Part shown: positions 1 through 12,580 of the stretch, one piece after another
How the letters are laid out: the number at the start of each line of letters is the position of its first letter
Numbering within the stretch: position 1 is the stretch's first letter
Origin: an uncultured Pelagibacteraceae bacterium
Lineage (GTDB): Bacteria; Pseudomonadota; Alphaproteobacteria; Pelagibacterales; Pelagibacteraceae
Direction of reading: 5' to 3'
Length of the DNA: 64,000 nt
Assembly: GCA_902611465.1 (NCBI GenBank)
Contig: CACLZS010000003.1
Location: 28,835-92,834, forward strand
Notes under the pieces: generated by a model
Databases searched by the model: none
The model's input: the letters and a program-made list of their open reading frames with translations, nothing else
Told to the model about the DNA's origin: nothing
Position numbers and translations under genes: made by a program

Positions 1-1
1 C

Positions 2-1005
<1,004 letters not shown>

Positions 1006-1006
<1 letters not shown>

Positions 1007-1398
1007 TGAGCGAAGAATATTCTGTAGAAATAGTAAACCCTGAAAAATCATTTTTATCAAAAAATGATGTCACCGAGGTAGTTGTCCCTGCATTTGAAGG
1101 TGAGATAGGGATTTTAAAAGACCATATTTCTATTATTTCTTTTTTAAAACCAGGAATAATTAAAATATTTTCAAAGTCTGGCGAGGAAAGTTTTTATGTA
1201 AATGATGGAATAATTGAATTTAAAGATAATAATCTTTCTATACTTACAAGTCTTATTTTAAATTTAAAAGATATTGATAAAGAAAAAATTTCAGAAATTC
1301 AGAAATCTGCTGAGGAAGAACTTAATAAGTCTGATATAAATGATCAGGAAAAATATTTGCTTGATCAAAAACTTGAAGTATTAAAATCAATTAACTAA
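1006..1398 (+). CDS. atpC: ATP synthase F1 subunit epsilon
   Basis: Directly follows atpD; N-terminal epsilon domain pattern (VVVPAFEGEIGILKDHISIIS..LKPG). Confidence 0.93.
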
Positions 1399-1866
1399 AA
1401 TTTTTTTCACTTCTTCTTGAATTTGTTCGTATACATGTAGTTTAAATTCTACCACAAGTTCAGTAATTTTATCTGGATCTACCCATTTCCATTCAAGAAA
1501 TTCTGGATGTTTTGTATTAATATTAATTTCTTTTTCATCACCATTAAATCTCATTATATACCATTGTTGTTTTTGACCTTTAAATTTACCTTTCCAAATA
1601 ATTCCTAATAATTCATTTGGTAAATGGTAGGTAAGTAAGCCATCAATCTTTTTAATTAAACTTACTGATTTAATACTAGTTTCTTCTTTTAATTCTCTAA
1701 TTGCAGCCTCGTAAAAGTCTTCACCCTTATCAACCCCACCTTGTGGCATTTGCCAAAAGTTTTTTTTATTATCTATTCTTTTTGCAACAAAAATTTTATT
1801 ATCTTTATTTAAAACAACTATCCCAACACCACTTCTAAGTGGTAAATTTTTATATTTCTCTTTCAT
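1387..1866 (-). CDS. rppH: RNA pyrophosphohydrolase, Nudix family
   Basis: Nudix box GGVDKGEDFYEAAIRELKEETS and WQMPQGG motif. Confidence 0.93.
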   Translation of the reverse strand: MKEKYKNLPLRSGVGIVVLNKDNKIFVAKRIDNKKNFWQMPQGGVDKGEDFYEAAIRELKEETSIKSVSLIKKIDGLLTYHLPNELLGIIWKGKFKGQKQQWYIMRFNGDEKEININTKHPEFLEWKWVDPDKITELVVEFKLHVYEQIQEEVKKILVN

Positions 1867-1867
1867 T

Positions 1868-3013
1868 TTAGCCGTTTAAAAGCTCTAGAGCGAATTGAAG
1901 TTGATTGTCTGTATCAGTATTAAACCTAAAGTCATCAGATCCTTCAGCTACCTCAATATCAGGCGAGACACCTATTTCTGATATAGATTTTCCTGACGGA
2001 AGATAATATTTAGATACAGTCAATCTTATTGCACCTTTATTTTTAAGAGGAATGATTGATTGTACAGAGCCTTTACCATAGCTATTTTCTCCAATTATTA
2101 TTGCTCTTTTGTGATCCTTTAGTGCCCCTGCTACAATTTCAGATGCAGATGCTGAACCATAATTTATTAGGACAACAATTGTATCTCCATCTAATATATC
2201 ACCTTTTCTTGCAAAGAATTTTCTACTTTCATATTTTCTTTTACTTTTTGTTGAAACAATTTCTCCACTATCTATAAAAAAATCTGTAATTTTAATTGCC
2301 TGAGAAAGTAGTCCACCAGGATTATTTCTTAAATCCAAAATATAATTTTTAACATTTTCATTTTTTTTAAACTCTTTAATTTTGTCTCTAATTTGACCAC
2401 TACTGTTTTCATTAAAAGAAGTAAGTCTTAAATAACCAGTTTGATTACCTAATATCTCAGATTTTACTGATGAAACTTTAATTTTTTCTCTAGTAATATT
2501 AAAAACTAATGCCTTTCGTTCACCCCTTCTTCTAACTGTTATTTCAATATCTGATCCAACAGGACCTCTCATTATGTCTACTGCTTCACTTAAAGATTTA
2601 CCTTGAACCTGAATATCATTAATTCTTACAATGTAATCACCAGCTTTAACTCCTGCTTCAGCCGCAGGTGAATCGTCCATTGGTGTTATTACCTTTATTA
2701 CCCCGGCTTCCATGCTCACTTCAATTCCTAGTCCTCCAAATTCTCCACTCGTTTCTGTTTGCATACTTTGATAAGAGTCTGGTGACATATAAGCAGAATA
2801 AGGATCTAAGGATTGAAGAACACCATTGATTGCAGCATCCATTGCATCACTTTGGTTTACCTCATCAACAAATTCTTTATTAATTTTATCTAAGACTTCT
2901 GAAAAAACATCTATTTTTTTATAAATATCATTCTCTTCTGATACGGCAACAATACTAGTTACAAAAAAGTAAATAAAAAATGATAAAAAATATGTTTTAA
3001 GTTTTTTCATCAT
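1868..3013 (-). CDS. ctpA: Carboxyl-terminal processing protease (S41) with PDZ domain
   Basis: PDZ region, LDLRNNPGGLL, NYGSASASEIVAGALKDH, GKGSVQ motifs. Confidence 0.95.
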   Translation of the reverse strand: MMKKLKTYFLSFFIYFFVTSIVAVSEENDIYKKIDVFSEVLDKINKEFVDEVNQSDAMDAAINGVLQSLDPYSAYMSPDSYQSMQTETSGEFGGLGIEVSMEAGVIKVITPMDDSPAAEAGVKAGDYIVRINDIQVQGKSLSEAVDIMRGPVGSDIEITVRRRGERKALVFNITREKIKVSSVKSEILGNQTGYLRLTSFNENSSGQIRDKIKEFKKNENVKNYILDLRNNPGGLLSQAIKITDFFIDSGEIVSTKSKRKYESRKFFARKGDILDGDTIVVLINYGSASASEIVAGALKDHKRAIIIGENSYGKGSVQSIIPLKNKGAIRLTVSKYYLPSGKSISEIGVSPDIEVAEGSDDFRFNTDTDNQLQFALELLNG

Positions 3014-3360
3014 ATAATTACTTTTTCTTTAGGAATTAATTCAGACCATATTTTTTCTAATTCATAAAATTTTCTTTTTTCAGGATTGAAAATATGAATA
3101 ATAAGATCAATTCCATCTACAAGTTTCCAATCACTACTTTCTCTTCCTTCAATTTTACAATTTCTTACACCATTTTTTTTTAAGTATTCATATACTTGTT
3201 CTGACAAAGCTTGGATATGTCTTGAAGACGTCCCGCTAGCTATTATCATTTGATCAGCTATTGATGATTTTCCATCTAAATCTATTGAAACAATATCTAG
3301 GGCTTTATTTGTATCTAAGAGATTTATCACATCTTTGTGAAGAGAAGAGATTTTGTCCAT
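3010..3360 (-). CDS. rsfS: Ribosome silencing factor RsfS
   Basis: RsfS/Iojap pattern (D..IIASGTSSRHIQALSEQV...EGRESSDWKLVDGIDLIIHIF). Confidence 0.93.
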   Translation of the reverse strand: MDKISSLHKDVINLLDTNKALDIVSIDLDGKSSIADQMIIASGTSSRHIQALSEQVYEYLKKNGVRNCKIEGRESSDWKLVDGIDLIIHIFNPEKRKFYELEKIWSELIPKEKVII

Positions 3361-3377
3361 TAATTAATAAAAGAGTA

Positions 3378-3923
3378 TCAAATTTTTCTTAATTTAGAAG
3401 ATGAAATATTGACCTTATTAAATTTTATAAATTTTAAGCTTTTCTTACTATATTTTTTAAAGCTTCTAGAACTAAGTGATTTCGCCTTATATCTGTCTCT
3501 ATCAAATACCAGAATGTTACAAATAGATGAAATTAAATCAGAATTCTTCCATTTATGAAAATTAATTAAACTATCTGCCCCCATTATGAAATAAATATCA
3601 GTATTTTTATTATTTTTTTTTATATACTTTATCAGGTCAACTGTTCTATTTGATTTAATTTTATCTTCAAAATATTTAACTTTTATAAACGGATTTTTTT
3701 GAGAAATTTTTTTTGCAAAATTTATTCTTTTATCTAAACTTAAACTACTTTTGTCTTTAAATGGATTTTTTTTGGTCACCGCCCAAATAATCTTATCAAT
3801 ATCGTATCTTTTTTTTGCTTCTTTAGAGATACTTAAATGTCCTTTATGTGCTGGATCAAAGGTGCCTCCAAGAATACCAATTTTTTTTTTATTTTCTTGT
3901 TTGTCCAGATCCATATATCTCAT
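3378..3923 (-). CDS. nadD: Nicotinate-nucleotide adenylyltransferase
   Basis: GILGGTFDPAHKGHL nucleotidyltransferase motif; FIMGADSL..FHKW; start could be the Met at about 3914. Confidence 0.92.
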   Translation of the reverse strand: MRYMDLDKQENKKKIGILGGTFDPAHKGHLSISKEAKKRYDIDKIIWAVTKKNPFKDKSSLSLDKRINFAKKISQKNPFIKVKYFEDKIKSNRTVDLIKYIKKNNKNTDIYFIMGADSLINFHKWKNSDLISSICNILVFDRDRYKAKSLSSRSFKKYSKKSLKFIKFNKVNISSSKLRKI

Positions 3924-5132
3924 ATTTGTAACTAACTAGCTGGTTTAGTCCAACAGGACCTCTTGGTGGAAGTTTATTTGTTGAAATTCCAACCTCCCCT
4001 CCAAAACCAAATTCCCCTCCATCAGCATACTGTGTTGAAGAATTGTGAATAGCGATCGAACTTTTAATATTTTTTATGAAAAACTTTGCAGAAATTTTAT
4101 TATTTGTAATTATAGCATCAGTATGCATTGTTCCATATTTATTGATATGATTTACTGCATCATTAATATTATTTACTAATTTTACAGATATTTTTGCAGA
4201 TAAATGTTCCTTCGACCAAGTTTTATTGTTTGCTAATTGCGAATTCCCATTAAATAATTTAGAAATTTTTCTATCAGCATAAATATAACAACCTCTTTCA
4301 GTGAGTTCATTTAATATCTCATTTACATTTTTAGATTTATTTTTATGTATTAAGAGTGTCTCAGTAGCTCCACAAATACTTGTATTGCGCAACTTAGCAT
4401 TGATTAATATTTTTTTAGCCATTTTAATATTAGCATCTTTATCAATATATGTATGACACATGCCTTCAAGGTGACCAATTACAGGAACAGAGGATAAATC
4501 TTGAACTTTTTTTACAAGACTTTTTCCACCCCTTGGAATAATAACATCTATGTATTTCGACATTTTTGAGAGCATGTAGTCGACCAGTTTTCTATTTTTA
4601 TTCTCTATAAACTGAACAAAATTCTTATTTATTTTATTTTTTTCTAAAGATTTTCTAAAAAGATTAGCTAAAATTTTATTACTAAAGTAAGCCTCAGATC
4701 CTCCTCTTAATATTACGCAGTTTCCAGATTTAAAACAAAGTGTGGATACATCTGAAGTAACATTTGGTCTACTTTCATAAATTACACCAATAATACCAAT
4801 TGGAATTGATACCTTCTTTAGTTTTAAGCCATTTGGCCTTTTCCAGGTTTCTATATCAACATCTACTGGATCCTTAAATTTTGAAATAGTTTTAATTGAC
4901 TTAATAATTGCTCTTATTTTGTCATTATTAAGAGCAAGTCTTTTAATTAAATTCTCTTTAAGTTTTTTAGATTTGGCAATTTTTATATCTTTTGCGTTTT
5001 CAACCAAAATTTTATTTTGGTTTTTTAAAATTAGTTGAATGTAATAATTTAATACTTTATTTTTTCTTTTATTACTTATTTTGTTTTGAAAAGCAATTTT
5101 TGCATTTGAACCAATTTTTTCTAAAGTTTTAC

Positions 5133-5136
<4 letters not shown>
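3889..5136 (-). CDS. proA: Glutamate-5-semialdehyde dehydrogenase (gamma-glutamyl phosphate reductase)
   Basis: PIGIIGVIYESRPNVTSD, LRGGSEA, GPVGLNQLVSYKY motifs; adjacent to proB. Confidence 0.96.
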
Positions 5137-7227
<2,091 letters not shown>

Positions 7228-7242
7228 TTAATTAGCTGTCTA

Positions 7243-7497
7243 CTAATTAGGCTTTACTGATACGTAAGTTCTGTCTGATTTGCTTTTTTTAAAAACAACT
7301 TTTCCTTTGACAACAGAAAAAATTGAATGGTCTTTACCCATTCCAACATTTTCTCCAGGAAAAATTTTAGTGCCTCTTTGTCTTACAATAATATTTCCAG
7401 GTATTACTAATTCACCACCATATTTTTTTACACCTAGTCTACGGCCTGCACTATCTCTTCCGTTTCTCGATGATCCACCAGCTTTTTTTGTTGCCAT
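7243..7497 (-). CDS. rpmA: 50S ribosomal protein L27
   Basis: [29 protein letters not shown]27 signature [10 protein letters not shown]. Confidence 0.97.
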   Translation of the reverse strand: MATKKAGGSSRNGRDSAGRRLGVKKYGGELVIPGNIIVRQRGTKIFPGENVGMGKDHSIFSVVKGKVVFKKSKSDRTYVSVKPN

Positions 7498-7508
7498 AAA
7501 TTACCTAT

Positions 7509-7919
7509 TTATTTTGAAGCCTCAATTTTATCTTCTTTAGCTTCTTTAACTACAACTTCCTTTTTTTTCATCTTTTCAGCCTCTGATAAAACTTTACCAT
7601 CTTTTGAAAAAATTTTGTTAATTCTTATTAGTGAATACTGTTGTCTGTGCCCGTTTTTACGTCTTGAATTTTTTCTTCTTCTTTTTTTAAAAATAAGAAC
7701 AGTTCTCTCTTTGCCATTTTTTAATAATTCAGCTTCAACTTTTGCACCATCCACAGTTGGTGTACCTAATTCAATACTTTTATCATCTCCATAAGCTAAA
7801 ATTTCTTTAAATTCTACTTTAGAGGCTGGATTTGATTCAGCTAATTTTTCTACTTTTATTATTTCACCAGCTGAGACTTTGTACTGTTTTCCACCTGTTT
7901 GTATTACTGCGTATGACAT
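7509..7919 (-). CDS. rplU: 50S ribosomal protein L21 with Lys/Glu-rich C-terminal extension
   Basis: MSYAVIQTGGKQYKV..., KKRRRKNSRRKNGHRQ; adjacent to rpmA. Confidence 0.96.
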   Translation of the reverse strand: MSYAVIQTGGKQYKVSAGEIIKVEKLAESNPASKVEFKEILAYGDDKSIELGTPTVDGAKVEAELLKNGKERTVLIFKKRRRKNSRRKNGHRQQYSLIRINKIFSKDGKVLSEAEKMKKKEVVVKEAKEDKIEASK

Positions 7920-7946
7920 TAACGATCCTAAATTTTAATTATCAGC

Positions 7947-7974
7947 AATATAGTCAGGGCCTTATTTTAGTCAA
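7947..7974 (-). promoter_or_regulatory. Sigma70-type promoter for rplU-rpmA
   Basis: On the minus strand: TTGACT (7974-7969), 16-nt spacer, TATATT (7952-7947), upstream of the rplU start at 7919. Confidence 0.65.
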
Positions 7975-7984
7975 GATGAATAAG

Positions 7985-8704
7985 TTAGAAATTATCCTTT
8001 AAATCTCTCAATTTTGAAAAGTTTTTAACGTTTTTTGATCTTAAAAAAATATTTGTTTGTAGTTCTTCTTCAAGAGTAGAGGGTATAGTTGGTATTCCTT
8101 TTGCTAACTTATTTTTTACTGTCTCAATTTTTGAAATTAGTCTTTTGTTATCTGAATCATACTTTAAACAAAAATCCGAATTTTTTAATGTATATTCATG
8201 TCCACAATAAATTTCTGTATCTAAAGGTAAACTCTTTATTAACTGTAAGGAATTAAACATTTCTTCATGAGTGCCCTCGAATACTCTTCCACAACCTAAT
8301 GAAAACAATGTATCTCCAGAAAATAATGCATTCTCTTTGAAAAAATAAAAACATACATGACCTAAAGTATGTCCTGGAATATGAAAAACTTTTGCTTCAA
8401 ATATACCAGTTTTCCAAATTTCATTATTTTTTAATAATATATCTATTTCAGGTATTCTGTGTTTGTCCTGATCAAAACCGATAACTTTGGCATTATATAA
8501 TTTTTTAAGCTCTTTATTACCTCCAACATGATCATAATGATGGTGGGTGTTCATTATAAATTTTAATTTTAAGTCGAGACTTTCAATTTTATTTATTACA
8601 GGCTCTGCTTCGCTTGGATCTATCACAACAGCAGATCTATTAATTTCATCAATTAACAAATATGAAAAATTATCCTCTAAACATTTTATTATTTCTATTT
8701 TCAT
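7985..8704 (-). CDS. gloB: Hydroxyacylglutathione hydrolase (glyoxalase II)
   Basis: Metallo-beta-lactamase THHHYDHVGG motif, IPGHTLGHVCF, GDTLFSLGCGRVFEG. Confidence 0.95.
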   Translation of the reverse strand: MKIEIIKCLEDNFSYLLIDEINRSAVVIDPSEAEPVINKIESLDLKLKFIMNTHHHYDHVGGNKELKKLYNAKVIGFDQDKHRIPEIDILLKNNEIWKTGIFEAKVFHIPGHTLGHVCFYFFKENALFSGDTLFSLGCGRVFEGTHEEMFNSLQLIKSLPLDTEIYCGHEYTLKNSDFCLKYDSDNKRLISKIETVKNKLAKGIPTIPSTLEEELQTNIFLRSKNVKNFSKLRDLKDNF

Positions 8705-8705
8705 A

Positions 8706-9302
8706 TTATTTCTCTAGTAAAAAAATACCTAACTCAGATATTAGGTTTTTAAATTTCAAATTTGAAGATGTAATTTTTGAAGTTTTTTGTCCATTTAAAG
8801 AAATTGTTTTAAAAATATTGATCCCTTTATTATGACAAAAATTATAAAAGTCTTGAATTGTACACATATGTAAATTTGGAGTATTATACCATTCATAAGG
8901 CAAATTCTTAGTAATTGGCATTTCTCCTTTAAAAAGTAAATCTAATCTAACTTTCCAATGTCCAAAATTTGGAATGGTTACAATAACTTTCTTGCCAACT
9001 CTTAATAAATCTTTAATTACATTCTCTGGACTCATGAAAGCTTGTAATGTTTGACTTAGAATCACATAATCAAAAGATAAATCTGGAAATTGTTTTAAGT
9101 CATGCTCTGCATTACCTTCAACTACAGCTAGTCCATTTGATAAACATTTTTTGACTTTTTCTTTGGAAATCTCAAGTCCTCTGGCATCTACCACTTTATT
9201 TTTTAATAAATATTCCATCAAAATTCCGTCACCACATCCAACGTCTAGGACTCTTGATTTTTCATTAATTAATTCTGATATAACTTTAAATTCTTCTTTC
9301 AT
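8706..9302 (-). CDS. metW: Methionine biosynthesis protein MetW
   Basis: VLDVGCGDGILMEYL SAM-binding motif, SFDYVILSQTLQAF, VTIPNFGHWKVR; overlaps metX. Confidence 0.94.
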   Translation of the reverse strand: MKEEFKVISELINEKSRVLDVGCGDGILMEYLLKNKVVDARGLEISKEKVKKCLSNGLAVVEGNAEHDLKQFPDLSFDYVILSQTLQAFMSPENVIKDLLRVGKKVIVTIPNFGHWKVRLDLLFKGEMPITKNLPYEWYNTPNLHMCTIQDFYNFCHNKGINIFKTISLNGQKTSKITSSNLKFKNLISELGIFLLEK

Positions 9303-10401
9303 TTATATTTAAATAAGTAGTGTTTAAGTAGTTTTTAATAGTGCTTAAAAAATCTGGGACATCTAATAAAAATGAGTCATGACCTTTGTCAGTTTTAATT
9401 TCCACAAAACCAACATCAGCTCCAATGGCATTTAGTGCTATTACAATGTCCTTATTTTCAGAGGTTGGATACAACCAATCCGAAGTAAATGAAATAATAA
9501 AAAATTTTGTCTTACTTTCTTTAAAGGCTTTAGAAAGATTTCCACCATATTGTTTAGTCAAATCGAAGTAGTCCATCGCTCTGGTAATATATAAGTAACT
9601 ATTTGCATCAAATCTATCCACAAATACAGAGCCTTGATATCTTAAATAACTCTCAATTTGAAAGTCAGCATCAAATCCAAATTTTAAATCAGATCTTTCT
9701 TGAAGATTTCGTCCAAATTTTTCTTGCAACCCTTTCTTTGATAAATACGTAATATGTGCTGCCATTCTAGCTACAGCTAAACCTTTGTCTGGATTATTTG
9801 TTTGTCCATCATATAAACCATCTTTCCAATTTATATCTGACATGATTGCTTGTCTTCCAAGTTCATTGAAAGCAATATTTTGGGCTGAGTGACTAGCAGT
9901 ACAAGCAATTGGTAAAGCAACTTTAGCTTTATTTGGAAAATTTGAGACAAATTGTAATACTTGCATACCACCCATAGAACCACCAGCTACTGCAAATAAT
10001 TTTTCTATCTTGAAGTGATCCAAAAGATTATATTGGGCATTAACCATATCGTTTATTGTAATAACTGGAAAATTTGTTCCGATAGGTTTGTTAGTCGAAG
10101 GATCAATAGTTCCTGGTCCATATGATCCCATACATCCGCCAATTACATTTGCACAAATTACGAAAAATTTATCAGTATCAAATGCCTTTCCTGGGCCAAC
10201 TGCATAATTCCACCAACCCTCTTTATTTGTCACAGGGTTTATGCCTGAAGCAAACTGATCTCCAGTCAAAGCATGAAAAACCAATATGGCATTATCTTTT
10301 TTCTCATTAAGATTTCCATAAGTCTCATAAGCTAATGGAAAATTTGATATTTCTTTTCCACAATCAAGTTTAAGAGGTTGTTTAATTGTTATACTTTTCA
10401 T
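9286..10401 (-). CDS. metX: Homoserine O-acetyltransferase
   Basis: Alpha/beta hydrolase with AVAGGSMGGMQ, NVIGGCMGSYGPG, DKGHDSFLLD. Confidence 0.95.
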   Translation of the reverse strand: MKSITIKQPLKLDCGKEISNFPLAYETYGNLNEKKDNAILVFHALTGDQFASGINPVTNKEGWWNYAVGPGKAFDTDKFFVICANVIGGCMGSYGPGTIDPSTNKPIGTNFPVITINDMVNAQYNLLDHFKIEKLFAVAGGSMGGMQVLQFVSNFPNKAKVALPIACTASHSAQNIAFNELGRQAIMSDINWKDGLYDGQTNNPDKGLAVARMAAHITYLSKKGLQEKFGRNLQERSDLKFGFDADFQIESYLRYQGSVFVDRFDANSYLYITRAMDYFDLTKQYGGNLSKAFKESKTKFFIISFTSDWLYPTSENKDIVIALNAIGADVGFVEIKTDKGHDSFLLDVPDFLSTIKNYLNTTYLNINERRI

Positions 10402-10446
10402 TTTACCAAAATTACCTATAATATTTTTGCTGAAATGAATTGTGAG

Positions 10447-10506
10447 AAAAAAAACTTATTTAGCAGGTTTTTTATAGCGCTCGCAATTCAGTTAAATCAG
10501 CGCAGA
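10447..10506 (-). promoter_or_regulatory. SAM-II riboswitch in the metX leader, followed by a U8 tract
   Basis: Minus strand reads TGCGCTGATTTAACTGAATTGCGAGCGCTATAAAAAACCTGCTAAATAAGTTTTTTTT. This closely matches the SAM-II core as I recall it (CGCUGAUUUAAC...AUUGC.AGCG...AUAAA...GCUAAA) and sits upstream of a known SAM-II target gene. Confidence 0.92.
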
Positions 10507-10511
10507 AACGT

Positions 10512-10538
10512 TTTATAAGATAGCTTTTTGGATGTCAA
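10512..10538 (-). promoter_or_regulatory. Promoter of the metX-metW(-gloB) transcript
   Basis: Minus strand TTGACA (10538-10533) and TATAAA (10517-10512), spacer about 15 nt; predicted start just before the riboswitch 5' end. Confidence 0.6.
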
Positions 10539-10602
10539 TTTTTTTTGAATTATTGATTGTATTATCTAATTATCTGACTATCTATTAATAAAAATTAGCA
10601 TC

Positions 10603-11688
10603 ATGAATACCCCAACATTTAGGAAAATAACCCTACAAGCTTATAAACCAGGAAGATCTTTTTTAAGTAAAAAAAAAAAAATAATTAAATTATCAGCAAA
10701 TGAGTCCGCCTTAGGTATGAGCAATAATGCTAAAAAGGCAATAAAAAAATTTAATGATAATATCTCAAAATATCCAGACGGAAAATTTAGAGATTTAACT
10801 TCTATAATTTCAAAAAAATATAACTGTAATCAAAACCAAATAATTTGTGGATCTGGATCCGATGAAATTATTCAAATGATATGCCAACTATTTTTAAATA
10901 AAGGGGATCAGGTAATTGTACCAGAGTTTAGTTTTTTAATGTACAGAATTTATGCGCAAATAGTGGGAGCAAAGGTTGTATTTTCTAAAGAAAAAAATTT
11001 TAAAGTATCAAATAATGAAATTTTAAAAAAAGTATCAAATAAGACCAAAATTGTATTTTTAGCTAATCCTAATAATCCTACAGGTACATATATTTCTAAA
11101 AAACAGTTATTAGAATTAAGAAAGCGTTTAAATAAAAAAATTTTACTTGTTGTTGATGATGCTTATTTTGAATACATGCTTAACAAAGATTACAAATCAG
11201 GTTTAGAGATTTTTAAAAATAAAAGTAATGTATTTATATTGAGAACTTTTTCTAAAATTTATGGACTCGCTTCTTTAAGAGTTGGATGGGGATATGGAAG
11301 TAAAAAAATAGTAGAAGCTCTGTATAAAATCAAACCACCATTTAATGTTAATAAAATAGCCCAGGTATGTGCTATTGAATCTTTAAAAGATCAAAGTTTT
11401 ATAAAAAAGTCTGTAAAACATAATTTAGATTGGGCAAAAAAAATACAAAAGACATTGAATTTATATAATATTAAGACAAACGATATTGGGCCAAATTTTT
11501 TTCTTTTAAATTTTAAGAATTGTAAACTTTCTGCTAACTTTGTAGAAAAAAAACTTGAAGCTTCAGGAATAATTTTAAGAGAGATGAATTCATATGGAAT
11601 TAAAAATTGCCTGAGACTTACTATAGGAAATAATTACGAAAATAAACTATTACTCGATAAACTGAAAAATATTTTCAAAAATGTTTAA
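10603..11688 (+). CDS. hisC: Histidinol-phosphate aminotransferase (class I/II aminotransferase)
   Basis: LSANESALGMS, CGSGSDEIIQ, ANPNNPTGTY, RTFSKIYGLASLRVGWG PLP site. Confidence 0.93.
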   Translation: MNTPTFRKITLQAYKPGRSFLSKKKKIIKLSANESALGMSNNAKKAIKKFNDNISKYPDGKFRDLTSIISKKYNCNQNQIICGSGSDEIIQMICQLFLNKGDQVIVPEFSFLMYRIYAQIVGAKVVFSKEKNFKVSNNEILKKVSNKTKIVFLANPNNPTGTYISKKQLLELRKRLNKKILLVVDDAYFEYMLNKDYKSGLEIFKNKSNVFILRTFSKIYGLASLRVGWGYGSKKIVEALYKIKPPFNVNKIAQVCAIESLKDQSFIKKSVKHNLDWAKKIQKTLNLYNIKTNDIGPNFFLLNFKNCKLSANFVEKKLEASGIILREMNSYGIKNCLRLTIGNNYENKLLLDKLKNIFKNV

Positions 11689-12580
11689 AAAAATTTTAAT
11701 TATTGGTTGTGGACTTATAGGGTCTTCAATATTGAGAGGCTCTATAACTAAAAAAATATCCAAACACTATTTTGTTTTCGAAAAATCAAAAAAAAATATT
11801 CGAAAAATAAAAAAAATTGATAATAAAATAAGAATTATTAAAAAATTGGATGATAAATTATCTGATGTAGATCTTGTAGTGTTATCAACCCCAATGAGTG
11901 AATATGAGAAAATTATTCCTAATTTAAACAAGTATTTGAATAAAAATTGCTTAATTACTGATGTGGGCTCAACTAAAGAAAATATATTAAAACTTAAAAA
12001 TAAAAAACTATCAAAATCTCTTGATTGGATAACTAGTCACCCAATATCAGGTTCAGAAGTAAGTGGACCTGAGCATGGAACTAAAAATCTTTTTGTAAAT
12101 AAATGGTGTGTTGTAATAAGTGATAAAAATAAAATAAAACAAAGCAAATTATTGAAATTTTGGAAAAAATTAGGTTCAAATGTAATTATTATGGATGCAA
12201 AAATTCATGATAAAATTTTTTCAATAACAAGTCATTTGCCTCATTTAATCGCTTATAACCTAATTAAAACTGCACAAGACTTTCAAAAAAAACAAAATAA
12301 GGATGTCATAAAGTTTAGTGCTGGAGGATTAAGAGATTTTTCAAGAATAGCTGCATCCAATGAAATAATGTGGAGAGATATATTTTTCAATAATAAAAGA
12401 AATATAGTCAGTGCAATAAACTTATTTATTAATAATTTAAATTCATTTAAAAAAAATATAGAAAATTTAGATGATAAAACATTAAGAAAAAAATTAATTA
12501 ATTCAAAAAAGGTAAGGCAACAGATATTAAGTTTAAAACAAGATATAGCAAAACCAGATTTTGGAAGAGATCAAGATTAA
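11681..12580 (+). CDS. tyrA: Prephenate/arogenate dehydrogenase
   Basis: IIGCGLIGSSILRG, STPMSEY, DVGSTKENI, HPISGSEVSGPEHGT. Confidence 0.93.
   Translation: MFKKILIIGCGLIGSSILRGSITKKISKHYFVFEKSKKNIRKIKKIDNKIRIIKKLDDKLSDVDLVVLSTPMSEYEKIIPNLNKYLNKNCLITDVGSTKENILKLKNKKLSKSLDWITSHPISGSEVSGPEHGTKNLFVNKWCVVISDKNKIKQSKLLKFWKKLGSNVIIMDAKIHDKIFSITSHLPHLIAYNLIKTAQDFQKKQNKDVIKFSAGGLRDFSRIAASNEIMWRDIFFNNKRNIVSAINLFINNLNSFKKNIENLDDKTLRKKLINSKKVRQQILSLKQDIAKPDFGRDQD

Noticed and set aside
2056-2277. 73-aa plus-strand ORF inside ctpA
   Set aside because: Antisense to conserved S41 protease; Leu/Phe/His-rich low-quality translation.
7280-7540. 86-aa plus-strand ORF overlapping rpmA
   Set aside because: Antisense to a confident L27 gene; composition typical of a reverse-frame shadow.
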